This document shows positions 1-11,910 of a stretch of 64,000 bases of DNA, one piece after another (within the stretch, counting starts at the first letter, position 1; every line of letters begins with the position of its first letter). Under the pieces are notes generated by a model. It saw nothing but the letters and a program-made list of their open reading frames with translations, ran no database searches and had not been told where the DNA came from. The stretch is taken from contig NW_019091428.1 of assembly GCF_001949145.1 (NCBI RefSeq), forward strand, positions 1 to 64,000, written 5' to 3'. This DNA comes from Acanthaster planci (lineage: Eukaryota; Echinodermata; Asteroidea; Valvatida; Acanthasteridae). Position numbers and translations under genes: made by a program.

Positions 1-682
1 AAATGCACACCCCTATCAGATATATTCCATTTATGATTCGATATTGTCTCCAACTTGAACCTAGGTTGTCTAGAATCACAAATTAAACAGTTTTGAAAAT
101 ACGCCAGTGTCCAGCTCAATTTGAAGTTGATACGCACCAAAATGACAAAGCTCACCATTTAAATGGTTTTTGCAGATTTGTTGACTTTATAGAGCATTTG
201 TGGAAGTGTGACAAGTTGCTTCCCCGTTCCACCTTGAAGTGGCAGGGCAGGAATTTTGTTCTAGAATGGCAAGGCGATTTCTCATTTGCAAAGGGCGCTT
301 GTATTAGAAATTCATCTTGTCTATGGGGGACATTTCAATGGGCATTGAGGCAAAGACCAGGGGCGCCAAGGCCTCCGATGCCTCCGTGAAGGTCCTTCCT
401 GGCAGTGGGATCGCATTTTTATGCGGCAGTGTCAGGTCAGCATAACCTTTTCTTACAAAACTTCAAAAGTACCCGCATTCATTCACCAGGATGTGCCGAG
501 GCATTGTTGCGATAAACTGTCTCGCCCCAGAGCACAAACACCCTCAGGCTCCATCTGTGCGTAAATCCCCTTTCCACCGCATGAGGCAAACATGGTTCCA
601 CCAGGGCGATGACAGAAGCACTCGGTTGTCTCAGTCTAGGCGACAGGCTTCAGTGTGTGTGTCTATTGTGTTTCGCTTACAG
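1..682. other. Left edge, no gene assigned
   Basis: I see no recognisable coding exon before position 683. A stretch near 333-442 could be read as an exon ending in a GT donor, but it matches nothing I recognise and its phase cannot be tested. Confidence 0.4.
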
Positions 683-757
683 GAAAATCCGCATGCTGAT
701 GCCATTCTGAGAAAACTGGTTGAGCGAAGGGCTCTGCAAGGCAGTTTGTACACGTGA
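683..757 (+). CDS. Possible terminal exon of an unidentified gene
   Basis: A good acceptor (pyrimidine-rich tract ending TTCGCTTACAG at 682) opens a phase-0 reading frame of 24 codons. The peptide begins ENPHADAILRKLVERR, ends in GSLYT, and stops with TGA at 755-757. An AATAAA follows about 93 nt later, as expected for the last exon and 3' UTR of a gene whose earlier exons lie upstream or outside the window. The peptide is amphipathic and charged, but I do not recognise the family. The exon call rests only on splice site, stop and poly(A) signal, so it may be chance. Confidence 0.4.
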   Translation, partial: ENPHADAILRKLVERRALQGSLYT

Positions 758-849
758 GTGGTGGGGACCAAAAACCTGTGAAAAGAACTTACTTGAAGAA
801 GTAATGAGTACAAAAGTACCAATCTCATTTTGTTCAATTTCACTCGTTG

Positions 850-855
850 AATAAA
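850..855 (+). promoter_or_regulatory. Polyadenylation signal AATAAA
   Basis: Canonical AATAAA, 93 nt after the TGA of the candidate terminal exon and followed by a T-rich stretch. It supports reading 683-757 as a gene end. Confidence 0.4.
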
Positions 856-1133
856 TCTGTTTTTACCTTCTGCAAATGTGATTTATAAAGCGCTGAAAAT
901 TCGGTGCTTTTCAAATGCTAGGGGAGAACTGTACACCTGATTGGATGTAACTCGAGCCCATGACATTCTGTTAACGAGTGCAAACGTCTTCACCACTCCG
1001 CACTGAGTGTGTGAGCAGGTTTGAGGTTTGAGTCTGACCCTGTGTTAATGAGCTCTTTTGCACATCCCATTAGAGATTATCATTTTTTGTTGTAGTTTTT
1101 GGTTATACTTTTATATGAATTTCCCCCCATTTA

Positions 1134-1946
1134 CAGGGTGTTTAAAAAGGTAATCCAACTTTAAGGGATTAATATAGCTATGTGGCATCTCACACAGCAT
1201 TTTGAGGGCCACAGCCAGAAAACTCAAGATAAGAGCTTTCAAATGACGCCTTTCTTGTCTGATCATGTTATTGCTTAAGGGCATACCAATGGATTGAAAT
1301 CATGGCACCAAAACTGCACTGGTTCACTTATTGAGCCTCGTTGCATTTCACTTGACCAACTGTCATACCTTGATTGTGAATAATATCTTGCCTGGTTATG
1401 CAATGGGGTTTATTCAAAAGGCCTGGTGTGTCCATTCTGGCCATCCAACAAGCTTGGTATCACAATGGGCAGCTAACCACTCAGCAGAGGTAAAGGTATG
1501 GTAAAAACATTTCTAGAAACTAAAAGTTTGAAAGTCACACTGGATGCTTTTCAAGAAGCATTCAGAGACAGAAACACCAGCAAAGAAAACAATCCGGGCC
1601 AATGTTAACAAGTGTGAAACACATGGAACCAGCTTGAACAGGACCAGAGGTCACTCAGGACGGCTGTTGATGAATGTGTGCTAAATGAATAAATAATCTT
1701 TCATTAAATGAGAATTTGTGTTGATTTTGTTTGACATGAAAGTGAGCCAACCACATTTTTGCACCCTAAAAATTCTGGGTGATGGTGCTCAATCATGCAT
1801 GGCCCTGGACAAGAAATCTTTGTGTCATTTGAACGAACTCTCATAATCTCTACTTTAAAGTGATACCATGATCCTTGCTGAAGGGCATTTAGTATTGTCG
1901 TATTAATCCCTTAAGAGTTGGATTAACTTTTTAAACAAACACTCAG
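1134..1946 (+). mobile_element. Mariner/IS630-like DNA transposon, decayed copy 1
   Basis: The left end CAGGGTGTTTAAAAAGGTAA at 1134 is preceded by TA. The right end at about 1900-1946 is its imperfect inverted repeat (TTAATCCCTTAAGAGTTGG then TTTTTAAAC) and is followed by TA. Terminal repeats of about 40 bp with a TA target duplication are what the Tc1/mariner superfamily makes. The body is only about 0.8 kb and holds a broken N-terminal transposase fragment, so the copy cannot move on its own. Confidence 0.75.
1499..1681 (+). pseudogene. Remnant of transposase N-terminal helix-turn-helix region
   Basis: The frame from ATG at 1499 reads MVKTFLETKSLKVTLDAF. A frameshift near 1590 moves the reading frame, which then continues KKTIRANVNK, HGTSLNRT and HSGR. 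The pattern (VK-F-ETKS, then KTI-NV-K, HGT, then SGR) is typical of the N-terminal helix-turn-helix of IS630/mariner-type transposases in invertebrates. No catalytic DDE/D part is present. A parallel, also broken copy lies at about 2683-2840 in the second unit. Confidence 0.65.
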
Positions 1947-2319
1947 TACAATCATCTTTGTGATCAACGATCCATCAATCAGATAACAGGAATTTATGCA
2001 GGTACATGTATTGTATAAAATTGAAGATTTGAAAATTGAGGAGGCGCTACCCTTTGTCGTCTTTAGAATTTCGTTAAGCATGCACTTGACAATAAAAAAA
2101 CAGTTTGAAGGATTCCGGTGTGTGTTTGTTGTCTTGGTTTAGATCTGCCGGCTTATGTGAAAACAAACGTACATTAAATGGCGGGCAACGGGAAAGTTCA
2201 TGTCGTTCGTGACGTCAGTTTGGTACGTTTAATAAGCTCTTTTGCACATCTCATTAGAGATTATCATTTTTTGTTGTAGTTTTTTTGGTTATACTTTTAT
2301 ATGAATTTTCCCCCATTTA

Positions 2320-3040
2320 CAGGGTGTTTAAAAAGGTAATCCAACTTTAAGGGATTAATATAGCTATATGGCATCTCACACAGCATTTTGAGGGCCACAG
2401 CCAGAAAACTCAAGATAAGAGCTTTCAAATGACGCCTTTCTTGTCTGATCATGTTATTGCTTAAGGGCATACCAATGGATTGAAATCATGGCACCAAAAC
2501 TGCACTGGTTCACTTATTGAGCCTCGTTGCATTTCACTTGACCAACTGTCATACCTTGATTGTGAATAATATCTTGCCTGGTTATGCAATGGGGTTTATT
2601 CAAAAGGCCTGGTGTGTCCATTCTGGCCGTCAAACAAGCTTGGTATCACAATGGGCAGCTAACCACTCAGCAGAGAATTTTTATGGTAAAAGACATTTCA
2701 AGAAACTAAAAGTGTGCAAGCCACACGGGATGCTTTTCGAGAAGCATTCAGAGACAGAAACACCAGCAAAGAAAACAATCCGAGCCAATGTTAACAAGTG
2801 TGAAATACATGGAACCAGCTTGAACAGGACCAATTTGTGTTGATTTTTTTTTACATGAAAGTGAGCCAACCATATTTTTGCACCCTTTAGAAATTCCAGG
2901 TGATGGTGCTCAATCATGCATGGCCCTGGACCTTTGTGTCATTTGAACACTCATAATCTCTACTTTAAAGTGATACCATGATCCTTGTTGAAGGGCATTT
3001 AGTATTGTCGTATTAACCCCTTAAGAGTTGGATTACCTTT
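2320..3040 (+). mobile_element. Mariner/IS630-like DNA transposon, decayed copy 2
   Basis: This is the second copy of the element, carried by the tandem duplication. The left terminal repeat is intact at 2320. The right repeat ends in a T run near 3040 where the outermost bases have been replaced. The helix-turn-helix remnant at 2683-2840 keeps KKTIRANVNK and HGTSLNRT, but the downstream part present in copy 1 is deleted. Confidence 0.7.
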
Positions 3041-3263
3041 TTTTTTTTTGAGGTGGCTTTTCAGAGGAGGCGCTACCCTTTGTCGTCTTTAGAATTTCGT
3101 TAAGCACGCACTTGGCAATAAAAAAAAAAACAGTTTGAAGGATTCTGGTGTGTGGGTGTTGTCACGGTTAAGATCTGCCGGCTTGTGTGAAAACAAAGGT
3201 ACATTAAATGGCGGGCAACGGGAAAGTTCTTGTCGCTCGCGACGTCAGTTCGGTACGTTTATA

Positions 3264-4512
3264 CAATCTTGTCTGGTTTTTTTCCCTCGTCCTTCATTAT
3301 ATCACACCATAGCCGGTGGCGATGGGTGAGAGCAAGTCATTACCACTAGTTTATTTAGAGCGAGCAAGCAGTTTTGCCGTGACCTTGTTGGTGTCACTCA
3401 ACTTGACGTGCAAATACACACAATTTTCCTTATTTGTTCCACACGTGTACATCGTGGTATTACGCTTTTTTTATTTCCGCGGTTGATGTATTAATGCGTC
3501 GTGCTTGGTTGGGTCAAAGCGCAGTTACAAGGTTGAAGAATTTACGGGTTAAAAAACCCCGTCCCCCGCAGCTTTTGGGGGAAAGAAGATTCGACGTTGT
3601 ATGTTGGCTGTATGTTGGACATGACGACTACTGTCCAGCCGTCGACGGGGGTGTCGTCTCCAAAAAATGGCCCAACATGTTTTTCTTTTTTTTGTTTATT
3701 AATTTACAGGAGGGGCCCAGCTCCTATTTCACCTCCCTTTGCAAAACTAAAAAGCCCAAAAATTTGGTCTCATATTTGAGACTGAGAAATGCAAAAATTT
3801 CTCCCCCCCCCAAAAAAATAAATTTGCATCCCAAGATTACGGTGCTGGATCTGCCGTTGTATTCAGCATGAACAACCTCAGTTAAATAAGAGGGATCTCT
3901 CCATGCGCAAGCGACGGTCGTCAAGCCCTTTGCGAAGTTTTCAGTTGTTCTTGCCGTCGAAAGTCTTTGGAAACCCTAACATTCATTGTCCCATAGGGCT
4001 GTTTTTATTTGGCTCGATTTTCTTAAAGCAGTCACGGTCAAAAGAATCCCGGTGTGAAGGGGTTAAAGATGGCACCGCCAGAAGCATTGCCGGCCCGGGT
4101 ACACACCCGCACAACTCGTGTCAAGAGCGTCAGCGAAAGCTGCTAATGTACGCCGCGGTTGTTTATCATTGCCAACGGATACTTGTTCACCCAACGTCAA
4201 GGTTTTCTGACAGTCGTTCTGGCACCTAGAAGTCTGTCTCTGGTTGTGTGGGTTCACGAAAGATAGGTCAACCTCCCCCGTTTGTTTTTTTTTTTCCTAT
4301 CAAGTGCGTTGCGCGTGACATGATCGATTGATTTTCCGTATTTGCCCAGACATGTCGTCGTTCCATGTTCATTGAGACATGCCCTGGACAGTGTTTACTG
4401 CTCTTTTTTTTCATTCCTTTTCGAGACAGTCGGACCTGTATTTTTTTCCTTTCATTATTGCGCTTCTATTGCAGGAAAATAATTTTTACTGACGGCAGAA
4501 AAAAAGATAACC
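3264..4512. other. Intergenic, no gene seen
   Basis: There are short open frames with homopolymer runs (C-run near 3804, several T-runs) but no recognisable protein, splice structure or RNA gene. Confidence 0.5.
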
Positions 4513-5697
4513 TAGTTAATTAAAAGACGCCGAGTTGCGACTCTGCGTTACACGCCCCGTGTACCGAAATGTTGCATTAATTTCTTTCCTCACTGCACTC
4601 AAACATATAGCAAAACAATTTGCTGACGTGGATTTTTGTCGCGATGCAGGTACGGCGCGCCATCACTGCATTTAGTACCTAGAACCCACGATGTAGGCCT
4701 ACTTGTAAGTTGTTGCTCGAGATTCCACGATAGTGGTGGAACGTTCGTTTCAATTCACTTCTTTTCTCGTCTCTCGTCTTTGCTTCTTTCTATTAATCCG
4801 ATGTGTCTGAGTGCGGTTACGCCACCAATCAACTTCTATACCACCAACAAACAGCCATCAACTTCCACGAACATACTGCTAACAACTTCCACCATTGCAA
4901 AAATCGGCCAATGAGCACCAACTTTCGCCACCACCAAGCAGCAACTTGGGCTGCACCCGAATCTCTTGTCCAGCTAGGTCTAGGTCTTCGCTCCATTGGA
5001 AATGTGTGGAGACACGTGGACAATAGACCTAGCCGTATCCCTGGAAACCCGTTTCAGACAAGACCTTGGTCTTCCAACAACCAGCAGACAGTCAGCTGCC
5101 ACAACAAACCAATTTCTTTAGCAACAATAAACCAAAAAAAAAAAAACAACAACAGCCAGCCGACAGCCAGGCGCCAACATAATCCGCAACGCAAAACACA
5201 ATGGAATGGAAAGTGTTGGCTGGTCTCTTTATGATGTGTGGCGCCACATGAATGCGTAGGGGTGCTCCGCTCCACACATGAAAAAAAAAATTGTTCCAAG
5301 CAAAACTAATTAAAAAAAATGTAAATAATCATCCCATTATTACGACTAGCGGGATCTATGCAAAATACATTATAACATGCTGGATGGGTAAATACCCAAG
5401 GCGGACGTTATGAATGACTTGAGCCTTCTTGTGTACAACTTCAGAGGTCACCGGCGTAATAGGAACAACTTTGCTTGCACAATAATTTTTTGCACAATAA
5501 TTTCTGATAAACACGAGGAAACCTACTTAAAGGCAGGAGTATGGCAGTGTTGAGGAATCGGGCTAGTACCGGACCTTCCAAGCAAGAACTGTGTTTCTAG
5601 ATTTTCTGACGGGAGCCTCGATCTTTACAGGTGGCTCGTTTCTGGAGCGATTAGAGAAAAACCGTTTTGACCGGGGAAGTGCTTGAGCGCCCAATCT
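4513..5697 (+). repeat. Dispersed repeat family R1, copy 1
   Basis: The segment is collinear with 16789-17800. Both begin TTAATTAAAAGACGCCGAGTT, share a block with TAGGTCTTCG and GGAGACACGT, and end with AAGTGCTTGAG-GCC. Copy 1 carries an A-rich insertion at about 5133 and lacks a middle block that copy 2 keeps. The frames running through it are not conserved between copies, so it is not annotated as coding. The repeat class is unknown. Confidence 0.7.
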
Positions 5698-6440
5698 AAT
5701 TATGGGAGAGATATTCTGTGAACCGAGTCTACAGTCCAGTATTTTGGGGTGGCCTATTCCCCATTATTTGCGACGGCAGTCAGCTTGCATCCCTCGCGAT
5801 ATTGCGTCTGTTTCTGGTGGTCCGTTCGAATTGAATTCGCCCCGCATTTTTAGCGGATTTGCAACTTACCACGCTTATAGCATCTGACCAATTATCGCTT
5901 TCTGGCATACCCGGTATATGTCCGTAGCCAGAGCATAGCGAATGGTTGCTGCACACCACCCGTTTCTCAACCGTAAGCACCTTCGTACCCCGTGATCATC
6001 GTCGCGATTGTTCGTCGGTGATCTGGCATTCTTAAAACGTTGTGTACTGCAGTATAGGAAGTTGGTGCTCGGTATGATCTGACAATAACATCAAATTTAA
6101 TGCTTGCGCAGTTGCTTTTATTAGGCTGTGTGCCCGAAGTGTTCATATGCAGTTATTGCCCTTAAAGAACGGTTTCGTCTGATCTATTTTGGGAAATAAA
6201 TAGCCAAGTTGTTTATAAGATTTTGCATTTTATTTGATTAATTTTTATTACGGAATTTTACATAAAAAAGTATTTATGGGATCTCATGATCACCCTTGGT
6301 GATGAAACAAAGCATTTTGTTTATCGCGAACTTGACTGTCCTGTGGTGGTCAACATTTTGTTGGTCAGTCTCAGCCAAATTCGTACAAAGACTGTGGAAA
6401 CCGATGTTTTGGAGTGACACAATTACAGACATTGCATGGA
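5698..6440. other. Intergenic, no gene seen
   Basis: AT-rich after 6180. No recognisable protein or RNA. Confidence 0.45.
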
Positions 6441-6449
6441 TGATAATGA

Positions 6450-7830
6450 TTATTATTGATGGTTTATTTCAAACACTGTGATTGTAGCCCGCAGGCTAAA
6501 TTGCCTCAGTTCACACAGCTTAACTGTTCAATGAATAAAACATTAGAGCATTACCAATTTAAAATAGACGCATCTCATCTAAAATAAACACAAAACAACA
6601 TCAGAAAATGAAAATCACTGAAGATACAAACAGAAAATTGCACTGTTATAACCAATGCCCGCAAAAACAAATCAATCAAAACCAACCCTTAACAGATTAA
6701 TGATTCGGCAGACTTACAAAATATGGGATGGGACTATTCTTGTAACGTTTGGTCTTGCATGCTAATATGGACAGCTTTATGGTATTTCTGAGTTGATACT
6801 GCACTTAACTATGTCTCGACTGGGGTAACCACGTATGGAATGTATTGGAAGACTGTTAAGTCTGAACAAAGGTCTCTGAACAAAGGTCTCTTCAACGATT
6901 TTGAAGAGACAGAAGATTGCACTTAGAGCTGATTCATAGTCTGAACACTACATACCTAAGATGATTTGGAGTGCACGTTTTTAAATGCTTTTCAACTTCC
7001 CTTCACGAGTTGTTAAGCCTGCATTCCCAACTGGTGTGGCATATTCCATAAGTGGCCGAATGTAACCCCCAAACACTAGTAACAGATCGGTAATAGGCAA
7101 GTTAAATTTCAACAATTTAAGCATGAAGATTTTACTGTTAGCCTTATGATAAATATGATCGACGTGTTTGTCCCATTTGAGGTCAGAACTAACCAGAACA
7201 CCGAGAATCTTCACGCAGTCAACCATCTGAAGATCAGTATCTATGATTTGCAGTAATGGAAACCGGGGATTTTTTTCATGAAGCTCACATTCATATTGCA
7301 ACATTTTCATATTTTCAGGGTTAATTTTCATATGATTTTGGAAAGCCCGACTCACTAAATTCGTCTAACACTTGTTGGATATTTGTTGGATGATTTTTTA
7401 AACAATTCTTAACAAGTGTCATATCATCAACATATGTCAGACTCAGAACCTTGTTATTAATAGTGTTCCCAGAATTGACAGCTTCATTGAAGTTAGCCAA
7501 AAATCCTTGCGGGCCAAATTTTGTCCCTTTGGGAAGACCACCCTTCAAAACATTGAAGTCAGACAGCACATTTTTTGTACCTGACACATTGAGATCGCTG
7601 AGCTAAGAAGTTGCATATCCACGGAATTAATGATGGGCGTGAGAGCAGATCCTGGATGAGAACATTGTGGTCAACACGATCAAATGCTTTACCAAAGTCT
7701 GTAATTACCAACGTACTATAACTTCTTGGGGATTCAGCATGAGAACATAAATTGTCTACAAGCTGAAGAAGATAATGAGTTGTTGACACCCCTTTTCTTT
7801 TACCAAACTGGTTTGGATCTAAATTCATGT
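6450..7830 (-). pseudogene. Decayed non-LTR retrotransposon, reverse transcriptase part
   Basis: Reading the minus strand from about 7830 down, three overlapping frames give consecutive reverse transcriptase blocks. The first (7828-7559) has NQFGKRKGVSTTHYLL and the core block with FGKAFDRVDHNVL. The second (7587-7321) has GGLPKGTKFGP and the catalytic YVDD box. The third (7355-6981) has the thumb-like region with VKILGVLVSSDLKWDKHVD, then PLMEYATPVGN. At least two frameshifts separate them, so this is a dead 5'-truncated LINE of the CR1/Jockey-like group. No endonuclease is present. The 3' end probably lies near 6450 in an ATA/ATG-rich tract. Confidence 0.85.
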
Positions 7831-7924
7831 GAATGTCGTACGTAGCCCACTGAACAACAAAATGTTCGGCTAAGCTAGTGCATCAAAATCTTTGAAAGAT
7901 TATTCACGACGGCAAAGGTAAATG

Positions 7925-8150
7925 TAAAGTTAGATTTTTTTCTTTTTATTTCCTGGTCACTGCGTTGTATTAAGTAATTGCAAAAAAAAAACCACAAATA
8001 TTGCTACGTTATTACTGGCCCCACTTGTCGACTAAGATTTAGGCAGTAATTGGGCATTTTTGGAATGTTTACTATTGTTCGTCTGACCGGGTGGCGATGA
8101 TCATCGAGCACTTTGATGTGCCAGAGTTGCAACCCTTCCTCCATGCTGCC
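7925..8150 (+). repeat. Fragment of dispersed repeat R1
   Basis: This matches the block at about 17435-17690 that is missing from R1 copy 1, including GGCGATGATCATCGAGCACT and GATGT-CCAGAGTTG. It lies next to the dead LINE. Confidence 0.6.
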
Positions 8151-8214
8151 AGTGGCCTGTTAGGAACGCGGTACATGTACTGTATGTACCCTTCTATACG
8201 GAATGCATCAGCCA

Positions 8215-8390
8215 ATACGGACGTTTCAGAATAGTGCGCCTCCCAGACCTTGCAACGCGTTGGCCAATCCCAACGCGTGTAATTTGTCGACCCCTTCCAA
8301 ACGCGCACCGGGTCGACAGATTTCGCGCATCATAATTGGCCAACGCGTTGCAAACTCTTGGAGGCGCACTATATTGTGAACTGCCCGTAT
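8215..8390. mobile_element. MITE-like foldback element, about 176 bp
   Basis: Both ends carry an inverted repeat of about 55 bp. The left arm has AGTGCGCCTCCCAGA and GCAACGCGTTGGCCAAT; the right arm contains the reverse complement with a few changes. The centre also has a smaller internal inversion around GTCGAC. No coding capacity. The superfamily is not assignable because I cannot see a clear target duplication. Confidence 0.65.
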
Positions 8391-10270
8391 TACATAGGGG
8401 TGCACCACTACAAATAAATTCCCATAGACAGCAGTGATAAATCCCCATACTTCACGAGTATTTTTAAAATACAACTCTCACAGGTGTTTAGGCTGCACAG
8501 AAAAATGATGTTCCACATGTCCTTTTTCATTTTCCTTTCAATTTTCAGGGGGTTGACCAATGAATTCTTGAGAAATTTTCACCAGAAGCAGACCACCCCT
8601 AAAATGCAGAAATGTCCCTGTCCAGAAAAGTAGCCATTTTGAAAAACCCTCACTTGGCAAAATGGCTCAAATAGTGCTACTTTCAAACCCGATTGCATCC
8701 AAATTGCTCAGAATTGGAAGCCCCGTGTCCGGCCCAGAGGTCCAATCTCATATTTCTTCAATTCCTCAGTTCCAAGGCTCTCAGGACCCTCTAATATGGA
8801 ATATTTTGAGTGTATAACTTTTGTTAATGAGCTCGGCGGACATATTTCTGGCCTAATTACGAGGGTGCACTCATAGAGCCCACACGGAAGGGGTTTTCCT
8901 AATAGCTTTTTCGTCTCCAGCTTTAGTAATCTCACTGTACGTGACTACCGTGCAGAAAAATGGCAACTGAAATGAAACATTGAAGACCACGAGTCTATTA
9001 TTAGGCAGTGGAGATTTCACATGACGTCTGTTTTCACCATTCCGGCTTTGAACAAAATATGACCTTTTTTTAAACCCCCGATTTTATGTCTATAATCTAT
9101 TTGCCATCCACATTCTTGCTTCTACCACCTTCCTGATTTTCTGTTCACGTCTCCAGCCCGTTTTGCATTCTGTCTCTCCGGCCTCTCTTTGGCTGCGTTT
9201 GTGTCTGTTTCCACTGATCCAGTAATTACAGCCTTTATTGTGCATGTGCATGTGGTTGCCAGTTACTTTGAACTAGGGCCTACTAAATTTGTAAAAATGT
9301 GTAGGGTGGTAAGAATACATGAACACCAAAAAACTCAACAAAACACTCTCTTTGCGCAAAAAGAAGCATATATTGTATATAATATGGCAAAAAATCACCA
9401 AGTCCACTAAGCAAGTTCTACATATGATTACAGTGATTACAATAAGCCTTGTTTATGTAAACTATTGAACTCTATTGGTACATATGCATATCATTTTTAT
9501 CATTAACTGTGGTGGCACCATACGCGCAGTAACACGCGCTTCGCAAATTTAATGTGCGCATGCATTTTTCCAAGACACGGCATCCTATTGGTCGAAGAGG
9601 CATGTAACGCAGGCGTTACACCCGTAGATGTCACCAGAGTCATTAAAACTACAGGACTATTCTGTGATCTGCGACTAAAATCAAAACTGTGCACAAATTC
9701 ACCCCTGGGCATAGGGAATTTTACAGAATTCCAGCCCCGAAATCCCACGAAGCCATTCTCCACTTGTGAAGAAAATTATCTATTCACGTAATATTTCCCA
9801 TGTAGATTCAAAACGATGCGTGTGGCATTATTGAAAAAAAGAGATTGTAGTACCGAAGAGCAAAAAAAAGTGAACGTATTTGGGGCGCACAATGTAAACA
9901 AATACAAAAAATGTCAGTGCGTCACGCACAATTTGCACTGAACACGCTGCCACCCATCGTTTCGCCCATTATTTGCCATACTTTTCAAAATTATGGTTAC
10001 CGCGCATGACTGGTGATGTGTGCGCTTACGTTTGTGGTGTGAATGCGTCCTGGTCTGCGTGATGTGCGCATCGCGAAGCGCTACGCTACAGAGCTGTATT
10101 CAAACATTTTGAGAAAGGTAAATCCGAAAACTGCTGGCATTGGTCCAACAAAGTTCCTATTCAAATAGATTTATATTTGCTTGAGGTTAGATCAAATTAA
10201 TCAGTTACTGCATAAATAGACCAGAATGTGTGGACGAGTTGTTGTATAACAGATATCGTCTGCTTAATCT
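8391..10270. other. Intergenic, no gene seen
   Basis: I see no credible exon. The parts around 9525-9560 and 10045-10090 share an inverted GCGCTTCGC/GTGCGCAT motif that may mark another degraded foldback element. Confidence 0.4.
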
Positions 10271-10396
10271 CCTGGTGTAGTAAAACTTCGCTTCCGATGT
10301 GATCCATGGAGAATTCTATTTTCCCGAGGCGAAGCCAAGGGAAAATAGCATATTCCGTGGCAGCTTTGGAAGGCTAGTTTTACAACACCACTCGGA
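10271..10396. mobile_element. Foldback element, about 126 bp
   Basis: The left arm (CCTGGTGTAGTAAAACTTCG onward) is the imperfect reverse complement of the right arm ending TTTTACAACACCACTCGG. The centre is the short palindrome around TTTTCCCGAGGCGAAGCC. This is a small non-coding inverted-repeat element. Confidence 0.5.
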
Positions 10397-10511
10397 GCAG
10401 TCAGTATCTTTTATAAATTTTTACTATATAGATACCATAATACCATAAAAAGACCCATAAGCCAAGTTTACTAAAACCAGTCCCGCTATAATCACTACGC
10501 CACGCTATCCC

Positions 10512-10567
10512 AACAAAAACAAACAAACAAACAAACAACCCAACGAACAACCCAACAACCCAACAAT
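10512..10567. repeat. CAAA/CAAC simple repeat
   Basis: A run of CAAA units that grades into CAAC/CCAACAA units. Confidence 0.7.
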
Positions 10568-10657
10568 CGCAGTTATACCATACATCAAAAGAAAGCATTA
10601 CCAAATGTTTCCAGAAACTTCAAGGTACTTTGCCTCTATATAAAATATTTGTTTTTT

Positions 10658-10746
10658 GACGTTTCGGCTGCTGGTGCTGCTAGCCTTCATTAGGCAACAT
10701 CATCAGTTGCCTGATGAAGGCTGTCAGCCCCAGCAGCCGAAACGTC
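10658..10746. repeat. Inverted repeat with hammerhead-like core motifs
   Basis: Two arms of about 40 bp are near-perfect reverse complements. The right arm reads CCTGATGAAGGCTG, then CAGCAGCCGAAACGTC; the left arm is its inverse, with CTAATGA in place of CTGATGA. CTGATGA, a short pairing helix and GAAA is the order of the conserved hammerhead ribozyme core, known from Penelope-like elements. I do not see an intact cleavage triplet in the expected place, so this is called a repeat and not a ribozyme. Confidence 0.55.
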
Positions 10747-11514
10747 GCTACCAGCAACACGACACCGCGAGTCATCGATTATCTTTCTCCTGTATTTGTC
10801 ATCCACCGCGGTGATTATGTTTATCTCTTCTATATTTGTTTTTGATAAATGGAAAAATGTTAATCATTTATTCAAGGGTCAAAGGTCACAATGCTGTATT
10901 TTTTGCATTAGCAAAACTTGACGACAGTGAATTCCTCATCAATTGTGCTTGTATTAGTTCTTTATATTAAGGGCTGTCCCTTTATGCATATACAATCATG
11001 AGTTTGCAGATGGAAAGAGCATTCAATTCTTGCTCGCAAAGTACACAGAAAGAAAAATGAACATAAAGTGTATGTAACAAGTTCATAGGTTTTGTAACAG
11101 TTTTCTCTAACAATTCGCTATCAGGAAGAAATCAAATGCAAACATTTTTCTCTATAAGCCCTATATCTGCGTTATACCTTTAAACCCAGTACAATTATCA
11201 CTTGCCACCGTAGGCTTCCAGATGTCGCGTTAGCCTACATGTTAATTTCCAACACCAAAATAGAGCATAACATTAATTAACAAAACAGTCTTAGTATTGT
11301 AGATGACCACACCTTTCTTGTTGTTTGAAATCTCCCCACCTCTCTTTGTCCTTCCTCAACGCAAACAACCAGAAGGAGTTTTTCATTGCTCTGGAACCCT
11401 GACTCATGAGTTTGTTCATTATATGGTTGTTTTACTCGCGAACCATGGTAATGCCAAGGGTAACACAATCCATCACTTGGGCATTTTCTGTTGGAATTCT
11501 GTTGCAAAAATGAA

Positions 11515-11910
11515 TTAACCTTTTCTCCTAGCCTTTTAAATCTGACATGAGACTTTTCTTCTGAGCAGTCAAAACTGACGTGAGACCAGCCTGTCAAAGT
11601 TGACTCCATACTTTTCATGTGGCTTGTCAAAATCGCCCAAGAATTAATGTTTCTTCTATCCAGTCCAAATTTTGAAAAGTTTTTTTTTTCGGCCTGTTAA
11701 ATTTGACAAGACTGTTTACCCTCGCCTGTCAAATCAAAATAGGCATTTTACTCTACTTCTAGCTTGTCAAATTTAGACCTTTCTTCTAAATTATGTAATT
11801 ATTGAAATATGAATTGTCTTTCTTCTAGTATAATTAATGAGAAATGAATTGTCCTAAAATTTACCAAAGACCTTCCCTTTGGGTCGGTCAAAGTTCACAA
11901 CGCTTTTTCT
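11515..11910. repeat. Degenerate GCCTGTCAAA-type repeat
   Basis: The motif GCCTGTCAAA or GGCTTGTCAAA, often followed by TTTGAC, recurs irregularly about every 45-70 bp, separated by TTTTCTTCTA-like T-rich spacers. It looks like an old tandem satellite and has no coding potential. Confidence 0.5.

Larger units (their letters stand above)
1040..3263. repeat. Tandem segmental duplication, two units of about 1.1 kb
   Basis: Unit 1 (about 1040-2232) and unit 2 (about 2233-3263) are collinear and closely similar. Both start with a stretch containing CTCTTTTGCACATC and end with GACGTCAGTT-GGTACGTTTA. Unit 1 has about 100 bp (roughly 1941-2040) that unit 2 lacks, and unit 2 has lost about 50 bp near 2834. 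Each unit contains one copy of the mariner-like element described separately, so the duplication copied the element together with its flanks. Confidence 0.85.

Noticed and set aside
4803-5299. Overlapping frames on both strands within repeat R1
   Set aside because: The second repeat copy (16789-17800) does not keep the same frames.
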